From Treponema sp. UBA4873 (GTDB taxonomy: Bacteria > Spirochaetota > Spirochaetia > Treponematales > Treponemataceae): a stretch of 64,000 bases of DNA. The notes under the pieces were generated by a model, which saw only the letters and a list, made by a program, of their open reading frames with translations, did no database searches and was not told where the DNA came from. Below are positions 1-9,394 of this stretch, in pieces. A program made the position numbers and the translations under genes. The stretch lies in NCBI GenBank assembly GCA_002399405.1, contig DHDP01000020.1:62001-126000 (forward strand), written 5' to 3'. Within the stretch, counting starts at the first letter, position 1; the number at the start of each line of letters is the position of its first letter.

Positions 1-1
1 A

Positions 2-1153
2 GCAAAAATACCGTTCGAAGAATCAGGCAGTGAAAAATTCGTGCTGCTGCACAGGGGGACTGTGCTTACAAATAAAGAACTTGCGGAAAAAATCAGCCTT
101 ATTCGGAATGTGAACACATCGCCGCAGTCATACACCGTTTCTTATTATAATTACAAATCGTATTCCGTCTGTTATAAAACGCTCGAGTCGGCGGAGCTTA
201 CCGTGTGCAGCGTAATTTCAGGGTATTTTTTTACGGAGCTTCCTGCCGGAATACTGCTGCTTATCGTCATCACCTGCGCCGGTTTTGTTTTTGTGATAGA
301 AAGCTCCCGTATGCTGGAGCACGAAATAATGGCGCCGCTTTCCGGTCTCACCGCTTCGATCAACACTATCAGAGAATCGGGCAGGTTGAATCTGCTCGGC
401 GGATTCGAAAAATATCAGGAATTCTACGACGTGGAAACCGCCTTCAATGCGCTTATTCTCCAGATACAGGAGCTTAAAATAAAATCGTACGAGGATAAAA
501 TTAACAAGCAGCGGGCGCAGCTTCAGTACCTTCAGATGCAGCTGAAGCCTCATTTTTTTCTGAACTGTCTGAAGTCGCTGAATGCAATGACAATGGAAGG
601 CGACAAAGAGGAAATGCAGAAATATATTCTCGCCGTTTCAGAATATGTGAGATACCTGCTCCGTTCCGATACGGAAAAGATCGAAATAAAAGAAGAAATC
701 AGCATGGTTCGTACGTTTCTGAACATGCAGTCGATTATCTCCGTACGAAAAGTCGCGTGCACGATTCACGTCGACTCCGAAATAGAACACTGTCTTATTC
801 CGATTATGACGATTCAAACGTTCGTGGAAAACGCATATAAACACGCGGTGTTGTCCGAAACCGACGATTGTCTGAAGATTCAGATAAAAGCCGTATTGCT
901 GCACAGCGAAGAGAATCTGCTCGTCGACATAATCATACGGGACAACGGAAACGGATATCCCGAGGAAATTCTTACGGCTTTGAACAGCGGCAGTACGCAG
1001 GAAACGGCGGACAGCGGTTCAGGAGGCATAGGCATACAAAACGTAAAAAAACGATGCGGAATTTTTTACGGGAATAAAGCTGAATTCAATTTCACAAATC
1101 TGGGCGGAGCGTACAGCGAATTGATTATCCCCTGCGAAACGGCGGGTGACTGA
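2..1153 (+). CDS. Sensor histidine kinase, YesM family (5' end outside window)
   Basis: Membrane sensor kinase that would phosphorylate the response regulator encoded next. The frame is open from base 2 with no stop, so the true start lies upstream; a GTG at 41 is internal. A short extracytoplasmic stretch is followed by one visible membrane segment (GILLLIVITCAGFVFVIES), a HAMP-like linker, and the His_kinase block with the phospho-acceptor in LKPHFFLNCL. The ATPase part shows the N box VENAYKHA, the G1 box RDNGNGYP and the late glycine-rich GIGIQNVKKR. This order is typical of YesM-type kinases paired with AraC-type regulators next to sugar ABC transporters. Only the 3' part of the sensor domain is present, so the ligand cannot be judged. 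Confidence 0.9.
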   Translation, partial: AKIPFEESGSEKFVLLHRGTVLTNKELAEKISLIRNVNTSPQSYTVSYYNYKSYSVCYKTLESAELTVCSVISGYFFTELPAGILLLIVITCAGFVFVIESSRMLEHEIMAPLSGLTASINTIRESGRLNLLGGFEKYQEFYDVETAFNALILQIQELKIKSYEDKINKQRAQLQYLQMQLKPHFFLNCLKSLNAMTMEGDKEEMQKYILAVSEYVRYLLRSDTEKIEIKEEISMVRTFLNMQSIISVRKVACTIHVDSEIEHCLIPIMTIQTFVENAYKHAVLSETDDCLKIQIKAVLLHSEENLLVDIIIRDNGNGYPEEILTALNSGSTQETADSGSGGIGIQNVKKRCGIFYGNKAEFNFTNLGGAYSELIIPCETAGD

Positions 1154-1154
1154 C

Positions 1155-2693
1155 ATGAATGTAATCGTTATCGACGATCAGAAAGCAGTCGTGGACAGCA
1201 TTTATAAAAATCTCGCATGGAAGGAATTCGGCATAGACGAAGTATTTACTGCATACAGCGCGAAAGACGCCCGCACTGTTTTCAACGAAAAACATATCGA
1301 CATTATGCTTTCGGACATTGAAATGCCCGAGGAAAGCGGGCTCTCATTGCTTAGATACGTGAGAAAAATCAGTCCCGCCACGGAATGCATATTTCTCACT
1401 TCGCACGCCGATTTTTCATATGCGCAGGAAGCGCTCCGGCTGGGCAGCTTCGAATATATTCTGCAGCCGTGCCGGTACGAAGAGATTGCGCAGACTATAA
1501 AAAAAGTGATTGTTAAGATTAATGAAAAACAGCACGTTCAGGGATTTTCCGCAAACCGGCAGGAACTGATAAACACTATGGGTGCCAAGCTGCTGCATGC
1601 CTCCGGTGAGGAAAACGTCGAAAAAATAATTCCCGGACTGTTCGGCAGAAAATATGACGACGGCGTTTTTTTCCCGGCGGAAATAGCGGTCGTCTCAGAG
1701 TGCAAACGCAGCATCCGTGACAGGATTGAAAAAACGGTAAAATCTGTTTTTGCTTCGAAGAAAGACATTTCCGTCATCGTCATGGAAATATCACACTGCG
1801 ACTATATTGTGCTTTGTTACGGGCCGCCGCAGGATATGCAGGAACCGGAGTTGTACGGAGGAATGAATGAGACATTTTCCGTGCTCAACACTATCCAGAA
1901 TGTTAAGACCGCCGTGTACGCTGGGACGGCGTGCGGCCCGGATTTATGCAGTGAGATACGGCAGCTGCACCGAATGCATGAGAATAACATTCTGCAGAAA
2001 CCGGTGATTATGAAAATTCGTCCGGTACCCGAAGTTTCAAAAGACTATCTGTGTACGCTGCATCCGGAACGCTGGGCCGGCATTCTGGAAAACGGTAACG
2101 GACTTGTTATTAAAGAGGAAATACGACTTTTCATCAGGAAGGCAGACGCGGAAGGCCGGATTACGCTGCCGCTGATGCAGGTGATGCACTACCTCTTCAT
2201 AACGGCGGTAAACGAAGTGCTGCAGAAAAGCGGCAGGGATATCTCGTATTATCTGCTCGGGAATTATACGAAAATGGATCTTGATAATTCATACCGGACG
2301 TACGACAGTTTTATGAACGCAGTCGATATCATGCTGCACGTGCTGCAGTCAGCTTCGGGTGAAACCGGTCAGAGCCGTGTAGAACAGGCCGAAAAATACA
2401 TCGAAGAAAACATAAGCAGGAACATTACCAGAACAGAAGTTGCGCAGACTGTATATCTGAACGAAGAATATTTTTCACGTTTATTTAAAGAAGAGACGGG
2501 ATGTACGTTCAAGGATTACGTTACCAACCGCAAGATTGAATATGCGAAACAAATGCTTGCCTCGACTAACTTTTCAATCAGCGTCATAGCTTCGAAAGTC
2601 GGCTACGACAACTTTTCATATTTTTCAAAAATATTCAGACAAAAGGAACATAAAACTCCGCAGGAATACCGGAATGTAACAAAAGGAATATAA
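1155..2693 (+). CDS. Response regulator with AraC-type DNA-binding domain (YesN family)
   Basis: Cytoplasmic transcription activator paired with the upstream YesM-type kinase. The receiver domain begins at once (VIVIDDQKAVVDS), with the phospho-acceptor Asp about residue 54 in MLSDIEMP. A long middle region of unknown fold leads to a C-terminal double helix-turn-helix of the AraC family (IEENISRNITRTEVAQTVYL, then SVIASKVGYDNFSYFSKIF). The ATG at 1155 follows the kinase stop by one base; a GTG at 1146 in the same frame would overlap the kinase gene and is the alternative start. It likely activates the ABC transporter and rhamnosidase genes just downstream. Confidence 0.92.
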   Translation: MNVIVIDDQKAVVDSIYKNLAWKEFGIDEVFTAYSAKDARTVFNEKHIDIMLSDIEMPEESGLSLLRYVRKISPATECIFLTSHADFSYAQEALRLGSFEYILQPCRYEEIAQTIKKVIVKINEKQHVQGFSANRQELINTMGAKLLHASGEENVEKIIPGLFGRKYDDGVFFPAEIAVVSECKRSIRDRIEKTVKSVFASKKDISVIVMEISHCDYIVLCYGPPQDMQEPELYGGMNETFSVLNTIQNVKTAVYAGTACGPDLCSEIRQLHRMHENNILQKPVIMKIRPVPEVSKDYLCTLHPERWAGILENGNGLVIKEEIRLFIRKADAEGRITLPLMQVMHYLFITAVNEVLQKSGRDISYYLLGNYTKMDLDNSYRTYDSFMNAVDIMLHVLQSASGETGQSRVEQAEKYIEENISRNITRTEVAQTVYLNEEYFSRLFKEETGCTFKDYVTNRKIEYAKQMLASTNFSISVIASKVGYDNFSYFSKIFRQKEHKTPQEYRNVTKGI

Positions 2694-2771
2694 ACAGGTC
2701 ATATTTGTTATAGCGGACTCCTTTCAGAGGGACTTACACTTTACTCTGTAATGTGTGTACAGGAGGAAACT

Positions 2772-4241
2772 ATGAAAAAAAGACGGGGTTACACGGCAGG
2801 TATAATCTGCGCGTGCATTCTGGGACTGATTCCGGTATCGTGCAGCAAAAACGGTTCCGCTTCCGCAAAAAGCAGCTCAAAAGCACCGGTACAAATCAAT
2901 CTTGTGCTGCTGAAAGTGTACGATTTTTCCGACGCGCAGAAGGTTCAGGACGAAATGAACAAAATCCTTGAAAAGCGCTACAACATCGACGTTAAACTGA
3001 CGTACGTCGATTTCGGTTCATGGCAGCAGCAGACTAATCTGCTTCTTCTCGGAACCGACTGCGACATTCTTCCGCTGTTCGGCACGCCGCTTTCCACGTA
3101 TGTGGCAAACGGACAGCTGCTTGAGCTTGACGATTATTATGCGAAATCTGACGGCACATTCAAATCCATATGGTCCCCGGTCGAACTTCAGGGAACGAAA
3201 GTCAACGGAAAGCTTTATTCGATTACTAATCTGCGCAACTTTGCAAACAAATACAGCCTGCACATGTCGCAGAAAATTGTCGGTGAACTTAACATCGATA
3301 TTTCGTCGGTAAAAACGCTGGAAGACATAACGCCCGTTCTGGCGAAAGTGCATAAAGCGCATCCTGAAATGTATGCCATGGTTCCGCAGACCGGCGACAC
3401 GTTTGTCAACGGCTGGATGTGGGACGGTCTGGGAGACGAATCGTGGATCGGCGTTCTTCCCGAAAAAGGACAGACGGCGAAAGTTCAGAATGTGTTCGAT
3501 ACCGCCGATTTCAAACAGTTCACCGGAATGACTCACAAATGGTATGAAGCCGGATATATTATGTCCGACGCCCTGAGCAACCGTGAGTCGGGGGAATCGC
3601 TTGTCGTAAACGGAAAAGCGTTCAGCTTTTTTAATAACGATTCAAATGCGGCGCCTGTTCCGGGTACAGTGACGTCGGAAATCATCGCGCCGTGGACGGT
3701 AAGCAACAGCTATTCGGCTCTGAGTTACGGCATCAGCGTCAATTCGCTTCATCCCGACGAAAGCTGGACGCTGCTTCAGGCGTTGTACACCGACGCCGAT
3801 CTGGCAACGCTGCTTATCGACGGCGTAGAAGGCGTTCATTACGTAAAAAACGGAAACGGCTCCATCTCATATCCCGCGGGTGTGACCGCCACAACAAGCA
3901 CATACGGAGGGGCCGCACAGTACTGGGCGTATCCGTATGCCGCGCTTACGCCTCCGATAGACACGCTCGGATCGCCTGATTTTTTCAAGGAACTCGTTGC
4001 ATTCAATAAAAGTGCGATCGTATCGAAAGCCGCGGGGTTCCTGTTCGACTCGACATCGATTACCGATCAGTACACCGCCTGCGTGAATGTCATGAATAAA
4101 TATTACAAAGCGCTTCTGTGCGGCTCGATCGATCCCGCGAAATTTATACCGCAGGCTGATGCCGAATTGAAGTCGGCGGGCGTTGATGCGGTCATTGCCC
4201 TGAAACAGCAGGAACTCGATAAATTCCTAAAAAATAAATAA
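2772..4241 (+). CDS. Extracellular solute-binding lipoprotein, LplA-like sugar ABC transporter
   Basis: Lipid-anchored sugar-binding protein that would deliver oligosaccharide to the two permeases downstream. The start ATG at 2772 is fixed by AGGAGG at 2761-2766; an in-frame ATG at 2751 lies upstream of this site and is not used in this reading. The signal peptide ends in a lipobox (LIPVSC, Cys about residue 24), followed by a Ser/Lys-rich linker and a family 1 binding fold. Length (about 489 residues) and the C-terminal region with DPAKFIPQADAELKSAGVD fit the LplA/DUF3502 type. No ATPase gene is present in the locus; Lpl-type importers commonly share an MsmX-like ATPase encoded elsewhere (family knowledge). 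Confidence 0.9.
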   Translation: MKKRRGYTAGIICACILGLIPVSCSKNGSASAKSSSKAPVQINLVLLKVYDFSDAQKVQDEMNKILEKRYNIDVKLTYVDFGSWQQQTNLLLLGTDCDILPLFGTPLSTYVANGQLLELDDYYAKSDGTFKSIWSPVELQGTKVNGKLYSITNLRNFANKYSLHMSQKIVGELNIDISSVKTLEDITPVLAKVHKAHPEMYAMVPQTGDTFVNGWMWDGLGDESWIGVLPEKGQTAKVQNVFDTADFKQFTGMTHKWYEAGYIMSDALSNRESGESLVVNGKAFSFFNNDSNAAPVPGTVTSEIIAPWTVSNSYSALSYGISVNSLHPDESWTLLQALYTDADLATLLIDGVEGVHYVKNGNGSISYPAGVTATTSTYGGAAQYWAYPYAALTPPIDTLGSPDFFKELVAFNKSAIVSKAAGFLFDSTSITDQYTACVNVMNKYYKALLCGSIDPAKFIPQADAELKSAGVDAVIALKQQELDKFLKNK

Positions 4242-4251
4242 CGAACTGCTG

Positions 4252-4280
4252 AAGCCGGATTTTTTGCGTCCGGCTTTATT
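4252..4280 (+). terminator. Intercistronic hairpin between binding protein and permease
   Basis: AAGCCGGA at 4252-4259 pairs with TCCGGCTT at 4269-4276 around a 9-base loop, followed by a short TTATT. A stem of 8 bp with a weak T tail between a binding protein and its permeases usually gives partial termination or 3' protection, so that more binding protein is made. This role is inferred. Confidence 0.6.
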
Positions 4281-4291
4281 ATGGAGAACTC

Positions 4292-5218
4292 ATGTTTCAG
4301 AATAAAATAAATCATACGCGGATGAAAACGACGCTGCAGCTGTTTTCGATGATGATTCCGGGACTCGCATATTTACTCATTAATAATTACATACCTATGG
4401 CCGGAATCGTCGTCGCTTTCAAGAAATTCAACTATGCAAAGGGAATATGGAACAGCCCGTGGTGCGGTTTTAAGAACTTCCGTTTTCTTTTTACGACGCG
4501 GGATGCGTTCGTCATAACGCGGAATACGCTCTGCTACAATCTTGTATTCATCGTTTTGGGAACAGTACTCGCCGTTATTGTGGCCGTTATTTTAAATGAG
4601 CTCACAAGCCTGCGGCTGAAGAAAGTGTATCAGACGTTCATCCTCGTCCCGTATCTGATTTCGATGGTCGTCGTGAGCTACATTGTATACGGCTTTCTAA
4701 GTCAGGACAACGGATTTCTTAACAACCTTCTCGTTCACGTGTTCGGCGCTAAGAAAATCAGCTGGTATACGGAACCGAAGCGCTGGCCGTACATTCTTAC
4801 CGCGGTAAGCCTGTGGAAGAATTTCGGTTACACGAGCATTATTTATTACGCCACCGTTATCGGGATCGACACCGCACTGTACGAAGCCGCATCGATAGAC
4901 GGCGCTTCGAAATGGAAACAGATACGATACATAACGCTGCCCGAGCTGCGTCCGACAATAATAACACTTGTGCTGCTGCAGCTCGGCCGTGTATTCTATT
5001 CCGATTTCGGACTGTTCTATCAGGTGCCGCTCAATTCCGGCATGCTCATGGACGCGACAAATACAATCGACACGTATGTGTACCGCGGCCTTACCCAGCT
5101 GAACGACATAGGGCGCGCTTCTGCAGCGGGGTTCTATCAGGCCGTTCTCGGATTTGTTCTTATCCTCACAGTAAACAAACTCGTGCGCTCTATCGACAAA
5201 GAAAGCGCATTATTTTAG
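4292..5218 (+). CDS. Sugar ABC transporter permease, LplB family
   Basis: Inner-membrane permease, one half of the channel with the next gene. It has about six hydrophobic segments and the conserved EAA loop (YEAASIDGASKWKQIRYITL) that contacts the ATPase. About 308 residues, the normal family length. ATG at 4292 follows GGAGA. It sits between the binding lipoprotein and the second permease in one transcription unit, so it most likely imports the substrate of the GH78 enzyme encoded downstream. Confidence 0.92.
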   Translation: MFQNKINHTRMKTTLQLFSMMIPGLAYLLINNYIPMAGIVVAFKKFNYAKGIWNSPWCGFKNFRFLFTTRDAFVITRNTLCYNLVFIVLGTVLAVIVAVILNELTSLRLKKVYQTFILVPYLISMVVVSYIVYGFLSQDNGFLNNLLVHVFGAKKISWYTEPKRWPYILTAVSLWKNFGYTSIIYYATVIGIDTALYEAASIDGASKWKQIRYITLPELRPTIITLVLLQLGRVFYSDFGLFYQVPLNSGMLMDATNTIDTYVYRGLTQLNDIGRASAAGFYQAVLGFVLILTVNKLVRSIDKESALF

Positions 5219-5229
5219 GAGCCCGAAAT

Positions 5230-6114
5230 ATGGTTGAGAATAATAAAATACAGCAGATCATGCTGAACATGATTATGATTCTGCTCACGCTCGTCTGCGT
5301 GCTGCCTTTTATACTGCTCGTCGCTTCATCGCTTACAAGCGAAAGGGCCCTCATGGTAAACGGATATACCTTTTTCCCGAAGGAGTTCAGCGCCGAATCG
5401 TACAAGTATCTTGTCAGTCACGGGCAGACAATACTCCGCGGATACGGAATAACCGTTCTCGCGACCGTCGTCGGTACGCTGTGTTCCATTTCCGTAACTT
5501 TACTTCTCGCGTATCCGCTTTCCCGTAAAGAAATGATATTCCGACCGATGTTCTCTTTCATCGTGTTCTTCACCATGCTTTTCAACGGCGGACTTGTCCC
5601 GACGTATCTTATGTACACGGGAATATTTCATATTAAAAACACGCTGTTCGCGCTTATCGTACCGAATCTGCTGATGAACGCTTTTTTCGTCATCATGATG
5701 CGGTCCTTCTTTTCGTCGAACATCGCCGACTCGCTCATAGAGGCCGCCCGCATAGACGGTGCGGGAGAATACCGGATTTTGTGGTCCGTCGTTATACCGT
5801 TGTCGAAACCTATGATTACGACGCTTATGCTTATGGTCGGTTTGAATTACTGGAACGACTGGCTCAACGGCCTTTATTATCTTACCGATCCGGCGCTGTT
5901 CAGCATTCAGAATATCCTGAACAGGATGCTCTCGGATATTCAGTTTCTCAGCAGCGGTTCGTCTCTCGTGTCGAACATTTCGACCGCGACGCTGCCGAGC
6001 ATCGGTATCCGCATGGCAATTGCCGTAATCGGCATACTCCCCGTTCTCATTCTGTATCCGTTCTTCCAGAAGAATTTTGTTAAAGGAATTGTTATAGGCG
6101 GCGTAAAAGGGTAA
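5230..6114 (+). CDS. Sugar ABC transporter permease, YtcP/AraQ-like
   Basis: Second membrane subunit of the Lpl-type importer. Start ATG at 5230, 11 bases after the previous stop, with AGGAG across that stop (from 5217). The protein begins MVENNKIQQIMLNMI and has six membrane segments with an EAA loop (IEAARIDGAGEYRILWSVVI). About 294 residues. An open frame continues far upstream of this ATG but only antisense-like sequence overlapping the first permease is found there, so the longer version is not credible. Confidence 0.92.
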   Translation: MVENNKIQQIMLNMIMILLTLVCVLPFILLVASSLTSERALMVNGYTFFPKEFSAESYKYLVSHGQTILRGYGITVLATVVGTLCSISVTLLLAYPLSRKEMIFRPMFSFIVFFTMLFNGGLVPTYLMYTGIFHIKNTLFALIVPNLLMNAFFVIMMRSFFSSNIADSLIEAARIDGAGEYRILWSVVIPLSKPMITTLMLMVGLNYWNDWLNGLYYLTDPALFSIQNILNRMLSDIQFLSSGSSLVSNISTATLPSIGIRMAIAVIGILPVLILYPFFQKNFVKGIVIGGVKG

Positions 6115-6121
6115 ATACGGG

Positions 6122-6149
6122 TTGCAGTATTGAAATTGTGGTGTAAAAT
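6122..6149 (+). promoter_or_regulatory. Candidate sigma-70 promoter of the rhamnosidase gene
   Basis: TTGCAG at 6122-6127 and TAAAAT at 6144-6149 with a 16-base spacer, in the 94-base gap before the GH78 gene. A Shine-Dalgarno AAGGAG lies at 6198-6203 before the ATG at 6209. It would let the rhamnosidase be transcribed apart from the transporter genes. Confidence 0.5.
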
Positions 6150-6208
6150 ATAGTGATACGGAAAATTTCAGAACAAACGTAAAAAATCAGCAAAACAAGG
6201 AGAGCAAT

Positions 6209-8962
6209 ATGGAACTATATGATATAAAAATAAATCATCTCGACTGTCCCGTCGGAATGGAGTTCGGGAATATTACGGTCTCTTACAAAATACGCAATGC
6301 AGCCGGCAGAAAACAGGCCGCAGCGCGCATCAGCGTTTCGCTTTCTCCCGACATGCAGCCGCTCGTTTTCGACACAGGCAAAAGCAGCGTTATTAATTCG
6401 CTCGGAACGAAACTTCCGCTGAAGCTGATTCCGCGTACGCGGTATTATGTATGCGCGGAGGTATGGTCCGACACAGGCGAACACGGAACGGGAGGAGTTA
6501 CGTATTTCGAGACGGCGAAGCTCGCCGAAAAATGGAGCGCAAAATGGATAGGTTCTCCTTTTTCAAAACACGTTATGCCTGTTTTCACAAAAGAATTTTC
6601 TGCGGAGCATGCGGCAAACGCGCGGCTGTATGCGACGGGACTCGGGATGTACGATGTGTACCTCGACGGGAAAAAAGTTTCAGGCTCATTTTTCTCTCCC
6701 GGCTGTACGAATTACGCCGACAGGATTCAGTATCAGACATACGACGTAACAAAAGGATTGAAACACAGCGGGACACATACGCTCGAATTTTATCTTGCGG
6801 ACGGCTGGTACAAGGGCAGGTTCGGATACGAGGGGAAGTCCGAAATATACGGGAACGAATATGCGCTTCTCGCTGAGCTGCACATGAATGCTGACGACGG
6901 CAGCGAAACGGTGATTGTGACGGACGATTCGTGGCGCGTGAGGAAAAGCGAAATACTGTTTTCCTCGATTTATGACGGCGAAACGTTCGAGCCGGACGTA
7001 AAGGAAAATCCCGTATACAAAAAGGCGGTGTGCATTTCGAAAGGTTTCGATGCGCTCATTCCCCAGACAACGGCGCCTGTTGAAATCGAATGTACCAGGA
7101 AACCGGCAGAACTGATCCGTACGCCGGCGCATGAAACGGTGCTCGATTTCGGTCAGAACATGGCGGGATTTGTCCGCTTTACGGTAAAACTTCCGCGGGG
7201 AAAGTCAGTCCGTCTTCAGTACGGAGAGATTCTCCAGGACGGGAATTTCTACCGCGAAAATCTGCGGACAGCAAAAGCCGAATACGTGTATATTTCCGAC
7301 GGCAGAGAACATACGGTACAGCCGCACTTTACGTACTACGGATTCCGCTACGTAAAAATCGAAGGCATTACAAACAAAGATGTCCTCATGCGTTTTGAAG
7401 CGTGCACGATTCACAGCACGTTCGAGCGGACAGGCAGCATTAAGACTTCCGACAGACGGGTGAACAGACTTATAGCAAATGCGGAGTGGGGACAGCGGAG
7501 CAATTTTGTCGATGTTCCGACTGATTGTCCGCAGCGCGACGAACGCATGGGCTGGACCGCCGACACGCAGGTCTTCACGGGAACGGCGCTCTTTCAGACG
7601 GACTGCTTCAGTTTTTACCGCAAGTTCCTCGGCGACATGCGGTCGGAACAGCAGCGCAGGAACGGCGACGTTCCGTTAGTCGTTCCCTCTTTCGGACTGG
7701 GCGGAGGTGCGGCAGTCTGGGGAGACGCAGCGACGATAATTCCGTGGAACATGTATCTGTTCTCGGGCGACACGTCGATTCTGGAAGAACAGTTTGAAAG
7801 CATGCGTTCGTGGGTCGACTTTGTGAAACGCATCGACGATGCCGACGGAGGAACGAGACTGTGGCGCAAAGGGTTCCAGCTCGGGGACTGGCTCGCGCTC
7901 GATTCCGAAACGGGGACGGGCGTGAAGGGCGGAACAGAGGACGCGTTCATAGCATCGGCATATTATTATTATTCGGCGTGCATAGTTGCGGAAAGCGCCC
8001 GCATCACCGGCAGAGACAGCGCGGCGGAATCATATACAAAGCTCAAAGATGAAATTATGTCGGCGATCCGCAGGGAATATTTTACTCCGTCGGGAAGGCT
8101 CGCCGTGACGACGCAGTGCGCGTATGTGCTTTGCCTGCAATTCAAGCTTGCTCCCGACGAAAAATCGCTCAAGCGTGCGGCCGACCGTCTTGCGGAAAAA
8201 ATACGGCTGAACGACGGATATCTGAAGACAGGTTTTACCGGAACACCTTTCCTCTGCAGAGTGCTTTCCACATACGGATACAACAATCTGGCGTACAAAC
8301 TGCTGCTCAACGACGAGTACCCGAGCTGGCTTTACGAAGTGAAAATGGGCGCGACGACGATATGGGAACGTTGGAATTCGGTGCTTCCTGACGGGAAAAT
8401 TTCGGGAACCGATATGAACTCGCTCAATCATTATGCGTACGGTTCCATCGTCGAATGGATGTACCGGACAATAGCCGGACTGAATCCGGCGGAAAGCGCA
8501 CCAGGATTCAAAAAGGCGGTTATAAAACCCATGCCCGATTACCGCATAACGAAAACGGATATGGTGTACGATTCCGCCGCGGGGTTGTATGAAATTCACT
8601 GGGGACTGCACAAGGACGGAAAGTTCAGTCTGTCCGTCGATGTTCCGTTCGACGCGGAGGCGCAGCTGACGCTGCCGGGCAAAAAAGACAACGGCAGCAT
8701 CAAACTGGCGGCGGGACATTACGAATATGCGTATATGCCTGAGATTCCTCTTATAAAATCGTACAGCATCGACAGTCCCGTGAACGACCTCATGGACAGC
8801 CAAAAATGCACCGCGCTGCTCAGACATGCAGGAATCAATCCCGATGCGGTTCCGGTGCCGCTGCGGGACTCGTCGCTCGTACAGCTGTCAGCAATGCCGT
8901 TCGCGCATCTCTCCGGGAAAGCGAAAACAGCGCTTGATAAGAAACTGCGGAACGTAAAATAA
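6209..8962 (+). CDS. Alpha-L-rhamnosidase, glycoside hydrolase family 78
   Basis: Releases terminal alpha-L-rhamnose from rhamnosides or pectin-derived oligosaccharides by an inverting mechanism. The N-terminal beta domains include WIGSPF and the carbohydrate-binding section with DGWYKGRFGYEG. The catalytic (alpha/alpha)6 barrel carries the family hallmark DVPTDCPQRDERMGWTAD, which includes the acidic catalytic residues, and the later ATTIWERWNS. About 917 residues, normal for GH78. No signal peptide, so it acts in the cytoplasm on imported oligosaccharide. The last roughly 70 residues (from SYSIDSPVNDLMD) form a small helical tail beyond the usual C-terminal beta domain, of unknown role. Its position after the ABC genes suggests that the importer carries rhamnosylated sugars. 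Confidence 0.93.
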   Translation: MELYDIKINHLDCPVGMEFGNITVSYKIRNAAGRKQAAARISVSLSPDMQPLVFDTGKSSVINSLGTKLPLKLIPRTRYYVCAEVWSDTGEHGTGGVTYFETAKLAEKWSAKWIGSPFSKHVMPVFTKEFSAEHAANARLYATGLGMYDVYLDGKKVSGSFFSPGCTNYADRIQYQTYDVTKGLKHSGTHTLEFYLADGWYKGRFGYEGKSEIYGNEYALLAELHMNADDGSETVIVTDDSWRVRKSEILFSSIYDGETFEPDVKENPVYKKAVCISKGFDALIPQTTAPVEIECTRKPAELIRTPAHETVLDFGQNMAGFVRFTVKLPRGKSVRLQYGEILQDGNFYRENLRTAKAEYVYISDGREHTVQPHFTYYGFRYVKIEGITNKDVLMRFEACTIHSTFERTGSIKTSDRRVNRLIANAEWGQRSNFVDVPTDCPQRDERMGWTADTQVFTGTALFQTDCFSFYRKFLGDMRSEQQRRNGDVPLVVPSFGLGGGAAVWGDAATIIPWNMYLFSGDTSILEEQFESMRSWVDFVKRIDDADGGTRLWRKGFQLGDWLALDSETGTGVKGGTEDAFIASAYYYYSACIVAESARITGRDSAAESYTKLKDEIMSAIRREYFTPSGRLAVTTQCAYVLCLQFKLAPDEKSLKRAADRLAEKIRLNDGYLKTGFTGTPFLCRVLSTYGYNNLAYKLLLNDEYPSWLYEVKMGATTIWERWNSVLPDGKISGTDMNSLNHYAYGSIVEWMYRTIAGLNPAESAPGFKKAVIKPMPDYRITKTDMVYDSAAGLYEIHWGLHKDGKFSLSVDVPFDAEAQLTLPGKKDNGSIKLAAGHYEYAYMPEIPLIKSYSIDSPVNDLMDSQKCTALLRHAGINPDAVPVPLRDSSLVQLSAMPFAHLSGKAKTALDKKLRNVK

Positions 8963-8965
8963 TAT

Positions 8966-9394
8966 ATGATTATCGATGAAGTTCAGGAACTGTTCAGTCA
9001 GGTGCAGGACTCCGCAGAGCGCATTCTGGATACGATGCACAAAGGTCTCTCAATGGAGAATGCGCATATTATTGCGGATTCCGTTCACAGTCTGAATGCT
9101 TCGCTCGCCGTTCTTGCTTCTTTTGAAAACGAAAAAATTTTCCCGTTGCTGCAAAAAAGCCCGGAACGAAGCGCGAAACTGTACGGCGAAAAATACGCCC
9201 GCGAGATTTCCCGGCTCGCTTCCAGGATAAGCGCATACGCCGCAAGTTACTGCGATGCGGACTCAGTCTTCGCGTCGCAGCACAACTTCCCTCCCGTGAC
9301 AGACTTTCTGCTTGAATCATTGTTAAATAACATGGACCGCCAGAAAGACGAAATCTTTCCTATCCTCCGGAAAACAGAAATACAGTCTATTTAA
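8966..9394 (+). CDS. Small all-helical protein of unknown function
   Basis: About 142 residues, predicted mostly alpha-helical from its composition, starting three bases after the rhamnosidase stop. No Shine-Dalgarno is visible, so translation is probably coupled to the upstream gene. Two internal stretches resemble each other: FENEKIFPLLQK (about residue 51) and RQKDEIFPILRK (near the C-terminus). Their E..IFP.L pattern recalls hemerythrin-like HHE helices, but the iron-binding histidines are missing at the expected places. Its 3' end overlaps the convergent regulator gene by 8 bases. Function unknown; a degenerate hemerythrin-like bundle is only a guess. Confidence 0.7.
   Translation: MIIDEVQELFSQVQDSAERILDTMHKGLSMENAHIIADSVHSLNASLAVLASFENEKIFPLLQKSPERSAKLYGEKYAREISRLASRISAYAASYCDADSVFASQHNFPPVTDFLLESLLNNMDRQKDEIFPILRKTEIQSI

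Noticed and set aside
4813..5229. Open frame extending the second Lpl permease about 139 codons upstream
   Set aside because: It overlaps the first permease in another frame, is Arg/His-rich and out of character, and a good ribosome site and ATG exist at 5230.
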